Assembly (NCBI GenBank): GCA_022483015.1
Contig: JAKVOB010000001.1
Span: 1,698,902 to 1,762,901 of the forward strand
Length of the DNA: 64,000 bases
Direction of reading: 5' to 3'
Source of the DNA: Atopobiaceae bacterium
GTDB lineage: Bacteria > Actinomycetota > Coriobacteriia > Coriobacteriales > Atopobiaceae
The translations under genes and the position numbers were made by a program. Of this stretch, positions 10,497-18,488 are shown piece after piece (positions within the stretch are counted from its first letter, which is position 1; each line of letters starts with the position of its first letter). Under the pieces are notes generated by a model, which searched no databases, was not told the origin of the DNA, and saw nothing but the letters and a program-made list of their open reading frames with translations.

Positions 10497-10536
10497 AAAA
10501 AAGGCGCCCGTCCCGTCGCAGCTGGGACGAAGCGCC
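10497..10536 (-). terminator. T-box intrinsic terminator
   Basis: On the minus strand, GGCGC-TT-CGTCCC pairs with GGGACG-G-GCGCC and is followed by six Ts (10502-10497). The CGTCCC segment is also the 3' half of the T-box antiterminator, so the two structures are mutually exclusive. Confidence 0.85.
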
Positions 10537-10735
10537 TGCACGTTGCTTCGCTGACCACCCAGCGAGCGGAACCTCTCCGCTGTACTCGGCTGGCCTGTGA
10601 CGGCGGCCACTCCGACGACGCCTACCGGCAGCGGATGCTGCGTTCGGGCCGTGGCTCCGGGGTGATCTTCGTCGGGATGCGCACGCGGGCTCACACCGTC
10701 CCCGCTCGCTCTTGGTACGCACGGCCCCGACTACT
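10497..10735 (-). promoter_or_regulatory. T-box riboswitch leader for ileS (isoleucine specifier)
   Basis: Reading the minus strand, a stem I closing helix forms between GGGCCGTG (near 10727-10719) and CACGGCCC (near 10655-10647). On its 3' side, GAAGATCACC puts an ATC codon (10666-10664) in the specifier position, matching isoleucine. Further down, CTGGGTGGTCAGCG contains the TGGT bulge expected to pair with the tRNA NCCA end, and T fits a discriminator A. The element closes with a classic terminator hairpin and T run. It precedes ileS by about 26 bases. Uncharged tRNA-Ile should stabilise the antiterminator and permit ileS transcription. Confidence 0.85.
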
Positions 10736-10761
10736 CGTCCCCATCGATGCCTTCGCAGGAA

Positions 10762-10768
10762 CTATAGC
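10762..10768 (-). promoter_or_regulatory. Possible -10 element for the ileS leader
   Basis: The minus strand reads TATAGT about 30 bases before the T-box stem I begins. The region upstream is a G/C hairpin (10770-10804) with no recognisable -35, so the call rests on position and one hexamer. Confidence 0.3.
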
Positions 10769-10769
10769 A

Positions 10770-10804
10770 CGCCCGCCCGCCTTCATGTGGGAGACGGGCG
10801 GGCG
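10770..10804. other. G/C-rich perfect hairpin between lysozyme gene and ileS leader
   Basis: Ten-base arms CGCCCGCCCG and CGGGCGGGCG flank a 15-base loop. It lies 26 bases past the lysozyme stop on the minus strand and has no T tract on that side. It may stabilise the mRNA 3' end or act as a weak terminator. Confidence 0.5.
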
Positions 10805-10829
10805 CAAGGCATCGACCATAGGCTTGGCG

Positions 10830-13384
10830 CTATCTCGCCCCAGCCAGGTACTTCCAATAGGAGAGGTCGCCGTAGAACTTATCGACGTCGACCTGCGAGC
10901 CATAGCCCGAGACGTAGGTCGTCGATGAGTACTGGAAGATCGTGGGGCTGGACCAGGACCCATACCCGTTGCCGTCGGTCCATGGGTCGGACTGATAGCC
11001 ACTATGAGAGTCCATGTCCGCATATTGGGCCACCCAGAGGCCATACGAGCTGGAAACCGAGGACCAGTTGTACTCGCTCGTCACGGCCTTGCTGACATAG
11101 AGGAGCGCCCTCACGCCCGTGGTCTGATAGACCCGATTGAGGAAGGTGCTACACCAGGAGACGTCGCTGCCGGACCCGAACGTAGCGTTATCCCCGCCTT
11201 CCCAGTCAAGTGCCAGCACGGCAGAGCCGAGGACGCCGAGGCTCCTGGCACGCGCAACGAAATGGTCGGCCTCGGAGACCGCATCGCCGCCCTCGGCATA
11301 GTGGTAGAGGCCGACACCCTTTCCTGCCGAAACAGCGCCAGACAGCTGAGAGGACGCATAGGGGTTGTTGTATCCGGTGCCCTGGGTCGCCTTCACGATG
11401 ATGAAGTCAGCTGATACTCCCGAGGTGTTCATGGACGACTGGTAACTCGCTATGTCGATGCCATCCATGCACTGCGAGACGGCGAGCAGATAGGCATCAT
11501 TGTCCGCCCTATAGAGCACTCCGTCTGTGTGGATGTAAGCGTTCCTCAACGCATATCCCTCGCTGGTGGTGTAGTGGGCCCAGCCCGCCGTGGAGTAGCC
11601 GGTGACGCAGCCGTGGAAGGCGGCGGTCACGTAGTAGCGCTGGAGGCCCTGGCCGTAGGCGGAGCTCACGACCCAGCCCTCGGAGTTCGCCAGGCGCCCG
11701 TCGTTGTCGGCCAGGTAGGTGACGGTGCCGGAGGTGAGGTGGCCGCGCAGGACGTAGCCGGCGGAGGTGGCGTAGGCCCAGTACCCCGCGCCCTCGGAGG
11801 GCGAGACGAGCCTGGAGGCGGCCACGGAGCCGCCGGAGAGCCAGTAGCGCTGGAGCCCCTGGCCGAAGGCGGACGTCACGAGCCAGCCGGAGGCCTGGAC
11901 GCGGCCGTCGTTGTCGGCGATGCGCCTCGCGCCGTCGGCGCAGGTCGCGGCACCGCGCAGGACGTAGCCCGCGGGGGTGGTGTAGTGGGCCCAGCCCGCC
12001 GTGGAGTAGCCGGTGACGCAGCCGTGCTTGGCGGCGGTCACGTAGTAGCGCTGGAGGCCCCTGGCCGTAGGCCGGAGCTCACGAGCCAGCCCTCGGAGTT
12101 CGCCAGGCGGCCGTCGTTGTCCGCCAGGTAGGTGACGGTGCCCGGAGGTGAGGTGGCCGCGCAGGACGTAGCCGGCGGGGGTGGTGTAGTGGGCCCAGCC
12201 CGCCGCGGAGTAGCCGGTGACGCAGCCGTGGCTTGGCGGCGGTCACGTAGTAGCGCTGGAGGCCCTGGCCGTAGGCGGAGCTCACGTGCCAGCCCTCGGA
12301 GTTCGCCAGGCGGCCCGTCGTTGTCTGCCAGGTAGGTGACGGTGCCGGAGGTGAGGTGGCCGCGCAGGACGTAGCCGGCGGGGGTGGTGTAGTGGGCCCA
12401 GCCCGCCGTGGAGTAGCCGTCGGTGCAGCCGTGCTTGGTCGAGTCCACGTAGTAGCGCTGGAGGCCCTGGCCGTAGGCGGAGCTCACGTGCCAGCCGGGC
12501 GACTCGAGCCTGCCGTCGTTGTCTGCCAGGTAGGTGACGCCGCCCTCCGTGTAGCGGCCGCGCACGACGTAGCCGTACCTGGTGGCGTAGGCCCAGTACC
12601 CGGCCTCGGAGGCCTTGACCAGCTCGGAGGACGCGAGGGCCTTGGTCGTGGTGTCGAGCCAGTAGCGCTGGAGGCCGTAGGTCTTGAAGGTGGAGTTGAC
12701 GACCCAGCCGGAGGCACGGGAGCCGGAGGCGTCGTAGTAGTACCAGCGCGAGCCCTCCTGGACCCACTGGTCCCTGTACGCCTGCGTGGTGACGGTGGTG
12801 GTCGCGGCCTGGGTGGTGGCCGCCTGGGTGGTGGCCGCGGCCGTGGCGGGCTCGTCGTCCGTGGTGGCATCCGGTGTCGTGGCCGTGTCGGGCGTGGTGC
12901 CATCGGCGTCAGGCGTCGTCGTCCCGTCTGGCGTGGTGGCATCCGGTGTCGTGGCCGTGTCGGGCGTGGTGACATCGGCGTCAGGCGTCGTCGCCTCGTC
13001 GGGCGTGGTGGCGTCCGGCGTGGTCGGGGTCGTCGCCGTGTCGGACGTGGTGGCATCCGGCGTGGTCGCAGTGTCGGACGTCGTGGCATCCGGCGTGGTC
13101 GTGGTGGTCGCCGTGTCGGACGTCGTGGCATCCGGCGTGGTCGTGGTGGTCGCCGTGTCGGATGTCGTGGAATCGACGGCATCGGTGGTCGGGGTGGTGG
13201 CCGAGGTGGCCTGCTGGTCCTTCTCGGTCGTGTCAGCAGTCTTGGCCTCGTCGGCCGCCGAGCCACTCGCAGAGGCCATATCATCCTGGTCCACGGCTAC
13301 GGCAGCAGAACCAGGCTCCTAAGCCAAGGCCAACGTGGGCATGCCAGCGCCAATGGCGACACAAAGTCCGACACAGACAGTCAT
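10830..13384 (-). CDS. Secreted GH25 lysozyme with cell-wall-binding repeats (amber codon, five +1 disruptions)
   Basis: Probable muramidase exported to the wall. The frame begins at ATG 13384 with a hydrophobic signal-like segment (MTVCVGLCVAIGAGMPTLALA), meets an in-frame TAG at 13321-13319, then continues as EPGSAAVAVDQDD. A long Thr/Asp/Pro linker rich in TTPDAT follows, then six wall-binding repeats of about 68 residues (units like GWVVSSAYGQGLQRYYV, GYSTAGWAHYTT and YLADNDGR). The C-terminal glycoside hydrolase 25 domain runs from MDGIDIASYQSSM through ALDWEGGDN to QVDVDKFYGDLSYW. Five extra bases break the frame in the repeats, at 12058-12061, 12071-12075, 12141-12143, 12230-12231 and 12314-12316, judged against sister copies. 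Corrected length is about 850 codons. The signal segment lacks a basic N-region, so another early error is possible. Whether it is a functional gene or a pseudogene is open. Confidence 0.8.
11550..12640 (-). repeat. Six tandem ~200-bp cell-wall-binding repeat units
   Basis: Six near-identical units occur, with the Trp-Ala-Tyr/His core codons near 12585, 12390, 12185, 11985, 11772 and 11570 (spacing 195-213 bases). Four carry the GYSTAGWAHYTT version and two the EAGYWAYAT version. DNA identity between neighbouring units is very high over long stretches. That favours recombination in the cell and misassembly on the bench. Confidence 0.85.
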
Positions 13385-13444
13385 GAGAAGGTGCCTTGAT
13401 GAAACTGTCAATGGACTGGCCTCTCATCAGAATCGGCTACGTTT

Positions 13445-13474
13445 AGTGTATGCAGGCATTCTACACCGAACCAA
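13445..13474 (-). promoter_or_regulatory. Possible promoter for the lysozyme gene
   Basis: On the minus strand TTGGTT (13474-13469) and TACACT (13450-13445) are 18 bases apart, about 60 bases upstream of the ATG at 13384. Each matches the vegetative consensus at about four of six positions. Confidence 0.35.
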
Positions 13475-13643
13475 ATCGACATATGCGGCACTACGGTTTC
13501 AGCTTCGTGAGCTTCGGTCGTACACCGAACGTGATCGACCGTCCTGCCTTTGCGGGATTGTTTGTGACGTCTCGGCCCAAGGGCCCCCCGCACGTGATAA
13601 TGGTCCTTGATCGAGCGGTCACCAACAATTGGGAGCATCCGCG

Positions 13644-15551
13644 ATGAGCCTGAACACCCCTAACTCGCAAGAGCTCAAGTACCTCTCGCTACTCTCGGCA
13701 CAGTTCCCCACATGCCAGGCGGCCTACACCGAGATCATCAACCTTGAGGCCATCCTGAACCTTCCCAAGGGCACCGAGCACTTCATGAGCGACGTCCATG
13801 GGGAGTACGAGGCGTTCGAGCACATACTCAACAACTGCTCGGGAGTCATCCGCGAGCGGGTGGCCGCCACCTTCCGCCATGAGCTCACGACCACGGAGCA
13901 GGCAGACCTCTGTACCCTCATCTATTACCCTAACGAGCGTCTCCGTCAAGTACGGGCTTCGGGCCAGGACACACCAGCGTGGTACTCTCAGACGTTGCTC
14001 CAGCTCATCAGGCTCGCGCGCTTCCTCTCGGAGAGCTATACGCGCTCGAAGGTCAGGAAGGCCATGCCCGTGGCCTATGCCTACATCATCGACGAGCTGC
14101 TCCATGCGAGCGACGGGGCCGCATCCGACCGTCACGCCTATCACGTGAGCATCATCGACTCGATCATAGAGACGGGGTCGGCAGGAGACTTCATCTGCTC
14201 GATCGCCTCCCTCATCAAGCGCCTGGCAGTGGACCACCTCCACATCGTCGGAGACATCTTCGATCGCGGGCCCCATGCCGACCGCATCATCGACCGGCTC
14301 ATGGGATACCACTCCCTCGACATCCAGTGGGGCAACCACGACGTATGCTGGATGGGCGCCGCCGCAGGGTCGGCCGCCTGCGTGGCTGCCGTCGTCCGCA
14401 ACAACGTGCACTATCGCACCCTCGAGGTCCTCGAGAGCGCCTACGGGATCAGCCTGAGGCAGCTGGCCGTGTTCGCCGGCGCCACCTACAAGGCCGACGA
14501 TGGCATGAACCCGTGCGAGAAGGCCATCTCGGTCATCCTGTTCAAGCTCGAGGGTCAGCTCGTCAAGAGGCACCCCGAGTTCGACATGGATGACAGGCTC
14601 CTCCTCGACCACGTCGATCCCGACCTTGGCGTGGTCAAGATAGCAGGGGTCGACCATGCGCTCGCCACCTGCGACTTCCCCACCCTGGACCCCACTCGCC
14701 CCTACGAGCTGAGCCCCGAGGAGAAGGTAGTTCTCGACGGCCTCGTCACCTCCTTCCGCGAGAGCGAGCGTCTGCACGCGCACATCGACTTCCTCTACGA
14801 GCACGGCTCCATCTACCTCGTCCACAATGGGAACCTGCTCTTCCACGGGTGCGTCCCCCTCACGGACCACGGCAGTTTCAGATCCGTGTCATGCTCGGGC
14901 CAGCGCTACGCAGGCAGGTCGTACCTCGACTTCGCCGACCGCGTCTGCCGAAGGGCCTGGCAAGGAAGCGACCCAGACGCGCTCGACTGGATGTGGTACC
15001 TGTGGTGCGGCCGCTATTCCCCCCTCTGCGGACGGGTGGTCAAGACGTTCGAGAGGACCTACCTCACGGACGAGAAGACCTGGGTAGAGGCCGAGGACCC
15101 CTATTACCAGCTTCTCGAGTCCCCTGGGACCTGTGAGCGGATTCTGGCCGAGTTCGGCCTCGCGGGGCCCGCCTGCCATATCGTGAACGGGCACATGCCC
15201 GTGCGTGCCGCCCAGGGCGAGAGCCCCATCAAGGCCGACGGAAGACTCATCGTGATAGACGGTGGCTTCTGCAAGGCCTACCACAAGACCACGGGCATCG
15301 CGGGATACACCCTCATCGCAGACCCCACGGGCATGCGGATCAAGGCTCACCGGCCCTTCGAGAGCGTGCGGGCGGCCCTCGAGTCCAATGCTGACATCGT
15401 CTCGGAGTCCGACCAGTTCGAGACCTACGAGCGGCCGCTCACCATCGCCGACACGGACACGGGTGATGCCATCAACGCCCAGATCGCCGACCTCCAGACG
15501 TTGCTCGGAGCCTATCGGTCCGGCGAGCTCACGGAACATGCCGAGGCGTGA
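13644..15551 (+). CDS. fbp: Fructose-1,6-bisphosphatase, class III
   Basis: Gluconeogenic phosphatase converting fructose-1,6-bisphosphate to fructose-6-phosphate. It belongs to the large class III family known from Firmicutes and some Coriobacteriia. 635 residues, normal for the class. Metallophosphoesterase motifs are visible in order: SDVHGE (residues 49-54), GDIFDRGPHADR, WGNHDVCWMG and the late VNGHMPVRA and VIDGGFCKAYHKTTGIAGYT segments. The ATG at 13644 (MSLNTPN) is chosen because GGGAG lies 8 bases upstream. The in-frame TTG at 13629 would swallow that SD. It is followed by ftsH after 105 bases on the same strand. Confidence 0.95.
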   Translation: MSLNTPNSQELKYLSLLSAQFPTCQAAYTEIINLEAILNLPKGTEHFMSDVHGEYEAFEHILNNCSGVIRERVAATFRHELTTTEQADLCTLIYYPNERLRQVRASGQDTPAWYSQTLLQLIRLARFLSESYTRSKVRKAMPVAYAYIIDELLHASDGAASDRHAYHVSIIDSIIETGSAGDFICSIASLIKRLAVDHLHIVGDIFDRGPHADRIIDRLMGYHSLDIQWGNHDVCWMGAAAGSAACVAAVVRNNVHYRTLEVLESAYGISLRQLAVFAGATYKADDGMNPCEKAISVILFKLEGQLVKRHPEFDMDDRLLLDHVDPDLGVVKIAGVDHALATCDFPTLDPTRPYELSPEEKVVLDGLVTSFRESERLHAHIDFLYEHGSIYLVHNGNLLFHGCVPLTDHGSFRSVSCSGQRYAGRSYLDFADRVCRRAWQGSDPDALDWMWYLWCGRYSPLCGRVVKTFERTYLTDEKTWVEAEDPYYQLLESPGTCERILAEFGLAGPACHIVNGHMPVRAAQGESPIKADGRLIVIDGGFCKAYHKTTGIAGYTLIADPTGMRIKAHRPFESVRAALESNADIVSESDQFETYERPLTIADTDTGDAINAQIADLQTLLGAYRSGELTEHAEA

Positions 15552-15656
15552 GGTCCACGCGAGCCATCCATAAGTCCAAGTGCGCAGATAGAAACCCGGG
15601 ATGATGGGTATCTCTTCTCGGACCAACAAACCACATGCCTTCCTCAGGAGAAGCCC

Positions 15657-17579
15657 ATGGAGATGAACGACAACAAGAAGCGACAGTCGATGATCCTGTA
15701 CGTGGTCATCGCCATCGCCTGCATCATCGCCCTCAACTCGCTGCTGTATCCCAGCATCCAGAAGACCGAGGTAACAGACGTCGACTACTCCACCTTCATC
15801 CAGATGGTCGACGATGGCCAGGTGAGTGAGGTCAGCCTCGACACGAGCTCGTCCAAGATCACCTTCACGACCGGCTCGGGAGACTCCCAGCAGGTCTACG
15901 AGTGCAACCAGTTCCCCAACGACTCGGAGCTCGTGAGCAGGCTCGAGGACAAGGGAGTGACCTTCTCGGCAAAGATCACCGACACCTCGAGCAACCTCTG
16001 GCTCTACATGCTCCTCTCATATGGCATCCCCATCCTCATCTTCATCCTGCTCGGCTGGTGGCTCAATCGCCGTATGAAGAAGCAGATGGGCGATGATGGC
16101 CCCTCCATGACCTTTGGTGGCGGAGGCATGGGTGGCATGGGTGGTCTCGGCAAGTCGGGTGCCAAGGTCGTGGCGCAGACCGAGACCGGCATCACGTTCA
16201 AGGACGTCGCCGGTGAGGACGAGGCGAAGGAGTCCCTCGAGGAGATCGTGGGATTCCTCGAGAACCCGAACAAGTATGCGGACATCGGTGCCAAGCTTCC
16301 TCGCGGAGCCTTGCTCGTGGGCCCCCCGGGCACAGGCAAGACGCTCCTTGCCAAGGCGGTTGCCGGCGAAGCCAAGGTCCCGTTCTTCTCGATCTCCGGG
16401 TCCGAGTTCGTCGAGATGTTCGTCGGCCGTGGTGCCGCCAAGGTCCGCGACCTGTTCAAGCAGGCAAACGAGAAGGCCCCCTGCATCGTCTTCATCGACG
16501 AGATCGACACGATCGGCAAGCGCCGTGACGCCGGGCTCTCGACCAACGACGAGCGCGAGCAGACGCTGAACCAGCTGCTCACCGAGATGGATGGCTTCGA
16601 CAACCACAAGGGCATCGTGGTCCTTGGAGCCACCAACCGCCCGGACACCCTGGACCCGGCACTCCTGCGCCCAGGCCGCTTCGACCGTCGGGTTCCCGTG
16701 GAGCTCCCCGACCTCGCCGGCCGTAAGGCGATCCTCGCCCTCCACGCCCACGACGTGAAGATGGAAGGGAAGATCGACCTCGACGTCATCGCTCGGATGA
16801 CGCCAGGCGCCTCAGGCGCTGACCTCGCCAACATCATCAACGAGGCGGCACTCAGGGCTGTCCGCATGGGTCGCAACCGAGTCGACCAGGACGACATAGT
16901 CGAGTCCGTCGAGACGGTCATCGCCGGCGAGAAGCGCAAGTCGACCGTGCTTTCCGAGAAGGAGAAGCAAATCGTCTCGTACCACGAGATAGGCCATGCC
17001 ATCGTCGCCGCCACGCAGAAGGGCGCGGCGCCCGTCTCGAAGATCACCATCGTCCCCCGTACCTCCGGGGCTCTCGGCTACACGATGCAGGTCGAGGAGG
17101 ACGAGCACTTCCTCATCTCACGCAAGGAGGCCGAGGACAAGCTTGCCGTGCTCTGCGGTGGGCGCGCCGCCGAGGAGCTCATCTTCCACGAGGTCACCAC
17201 AGGAGCATCGAACGACATCGAACAGGCGACCAAACTCGCGCGGAATATGATCACCCAGTACGGGATGTCAGATGAGTTCGGCATGGTGGCCCTGGGCGAG
17301 GTGCAGAACCGCTACCTCAACTCGGGAGCCACCCTCACCTGCTCGGAAGGCACCGCCGAGAAGGTCGATGACGCGGTGGTCAAGCTCGTGGAGAACGCCC
17401 ACAAGGAGGCCACCGACACGCTCATGAGGAACCAGTTCAAGCTCCATGAGCTCGCGCGCTACCTCCAGAAGAAGGAGACGATCACGGGCGAGGAGTTCAT
17501 GCGCATCTTCACGCGAGATGATGGGTTCGCCCCTGCGCTCACTCCCCCCGAGTCCGGCACCCTTCCTGCCCAGTCCTAA
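15657..17579 (+). CDS. ftsH: ATP-dependent zinc metalloprotease FtsH
   Basis: Membrane-anchored AAA+ protease for quality control of membrane and short-lived cytoplasmic proteins; 640 residues, intact. TM1 spans about residues 12-30 and TM2 about 112-135, flanking a small outer domain. Next come a GGMGGMGG linker, Walker A GPPGTGKT, the pore motif [12 protein letters not shown], Walker B FIDEID and the second region of homology with RPGRFDRRV. The protease zinc site reads HEIGHA, where most FtsH have HEAGH, and the third ligand lies in the ASNDIEQAT region. AGGAG is 6 bases before the ATG. The end overlaps the convergent methyltransferase gene by 41 bases. Confidence 0.97.
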   Translation: MEMNDNKKRQSMILYVVIAIACIIALNSLLYPSIQKTEVTDVDYSTFIQMVDDGQVSEVSLDTSSSKITFTTGSGDSQQVYECNQFPNDSELVSRLEDKGVTFSAKITDTSSNLWLYMLLSYGIPILIFILLGWWLNRRMKKQMGDDGPSMTFGGGGMGGMGGLGKSGAKVVAQTETGITFKDVAGEDEAKESLEEIVGFLENPNKYADIGAKLPRGALLVGPPGTGKTLLAKAVAGEAKVPFFSISGSEFVEMFVGRGAAKVRDLFKQANEKAPCIVFIDEIDTIGKRRDAGLSTNDEREQTLNQLLTEMDGFDNHKGIVVLGATNRPDTLDPALLRPGRFDRRVPVELPDLAGRKAILALHAHDVKMEGKIDLDVIARMTPGASGADLANIINEAALRAVRMGRNRVDQDDIVESVETVIAGEKRKSTVLSEKEKQIVSYHEIGHAIVAATQKGAAPVSKITIVPRTSGALGYTMQVEEDEHFLISRKEAEDKLAVLCGGRAAEELIFHEVTTGASNDIEQATKLARNMITQYGMSDEFGMVALGEVQNRYLNSGATLTCSEGTAEKVDDAVVKLVENAHKEATDTLMRNQFKLHELARYLQKKETITGEEFMRIFTRDDGFAPALTPPESGTLPAQS

Positions 17580-18375
17580 GCTCCCAGAAGGCCACGGCGC
17601 TGGCAGCAGCCACGTTGAGCGAGTCGACGCCGTGGCCCATGGGTATGCGCACCACCACGTCAGAGGTCGCGACCGTGGTGGGTGCCAAGCCGTCGCCCTC
17701 GGTGCCCAGAAGGAGCGCGAGCCGGTCGTATGACTTGAGCGTCGGGTCGTCGAGCGGGATCGAGTCATCGGAGAGCGCGAGCGCCGCACAGGTATAGCCC
17801 TCGGCGTGGAGGGCGTCCATTCCCCGCGCAGGCCAGGAGTCGAGCCGGGCCCATGGTACGAGCAGGGCCGTGCCCATCGAGACCCGGAGGGCCCTCCTGT
17901 TATACGGGTCGGCCGCACGGGGGGTCAGCAGCACCGCATCCACCCCAAGCGCAGCGGCAGATCGGAAGATGGCCCCGAGGTTGGTGGCATCCGTCACGTC
18001 CTCGATGACGGCGACGCGCCGACCCCCGAGCACGTCAGGGACGCGCATGGGTCGCGGACGCGAGAGCTCGCAGAACGCGCCCCTTGTGACGTTATAGCCC
18101 ACGAGCTCGCTCATCTGGGCGTGCGGCAGGACATAGACAGGCACGCCGTCAGGCAGCCCCTCGATGACATCGGCCATGGGCCTCAGCCACTTCTCCTCGA
18201 GCAGCATGCTCCTCGGCTCGAGGCCAGCCTCGAGTGCGACCCGTATGACCTTCTCGGTCTCTGCGATCAGGATGGCCCTCTGGGGCTCGAGTCGGTTGCG
18301 AAGCTGTCGGTCGGTCATGGAGGCATAGGGGCTGAGCCTTGCGTCGCAAGTCCCCTCGACCCGTACGATAGACAT
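17539..18375 (-). CDS. SpoU/TrmH-family RNA 2'-O-methyltransferase
   Basis: SAM-dependent ribose methylase of the SPOUT class, acting on tRNA or rRNA; the exact nucleotide is not predictable. 278 residues. A small N-terminal substrate-binding region is followed by three SpoU motifs: motif 1 EDVTDATNLGAIFRSAAALG, motif 2 LLLGTEGDGLAP and motif 3 VRIPMGHGVDSLNVAAASAV, which form the knotted cofactor site. The ATG at 18375 (MSIVRVEG) has AAGAAGGG about 7 bases upstream. The gene is divergent from the L,D-transpeptidase and converges with ftsH, its last 41 bases lying inside the ftsH 3' end. Confidence 0.9.
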   Translation of the reverse strand: MSIVRVEGTCDARLSPYASMTDRQLRNRLEPQRAILIAETEKVIRVALEAGLEPRSMLLEEKWLRPMADVIEGLPDGVPVYVLPHAQMSELVGYNVTRGAFCELSRPRPMRVPDVLGGRRVAVIEDVTDATNLGAIFRSAAALGVDAVLLTPRAADPYNRRALRVSMGTALLVPWARLDSWPARGMDALHAEGYTCAALALSDDSIPLDDPTLKSYDRLALLLGTEGDGLAPTTVATSDVVVRIPMGHGVDSLNVAAASAVAFWELRTGQEGCRTRGE

Positions 18376-18488
18376 ATGGTGCCCTTCTTGATACAGATGG
18401 CGTGTTTCAATCAAACTGGGCCACGGTTGCAGTACCATTGTGCCCGTTCACGATAACACCCCCAGACACATCAAACAGAGAGAGCACC

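Noticed and set aside
8146-10554. 802-codon open frame on the plus strand
   Set aside because: It lies entirely opposite ileS, starts without an SD, and reads as a low-complexity Val/Arg/Glu/Asp shadow caused by high GC.
10770-10804. Intrinsic terminator after the lysozyme gene
   Set aside because: The hairpin is perfect but lacks a T run on the relevant strand, so it is listed only as a hairpin.
11550-12640. CRISPR or IS-type repeat array
   Set aside because: The ~200-base units encode wall-binding repeats of a lysozyme; there are no spacers, transposase or terminal repeats.
13319-13321. TAG read as pyrrolysine or programmed readthrough in the lysozyme
   Set aside because: No Pyl machinery or readthrough context is visible in this window; mutation or base-call error is simpler.
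12356-13399. Val/Gly/Arg-rich plus-strand open frames opposite the lysozyme linker
   Set aside because: They are the complement of the TTPDAT-type linker and repeats; repetitive composition keeps every frame open.
13560-13605. Promoter for fbp with GATAAT at 13596-13601
   Set aside because: The nearest -35-like hexamer (TTGTGA at 13562) is 28 bases away; spacing is wrong and no extended -10 is present.
13689-14870. 393-codon minus-strand open frame
   Set aside because: Antisense to fbp; no recognisable motif and no SD.
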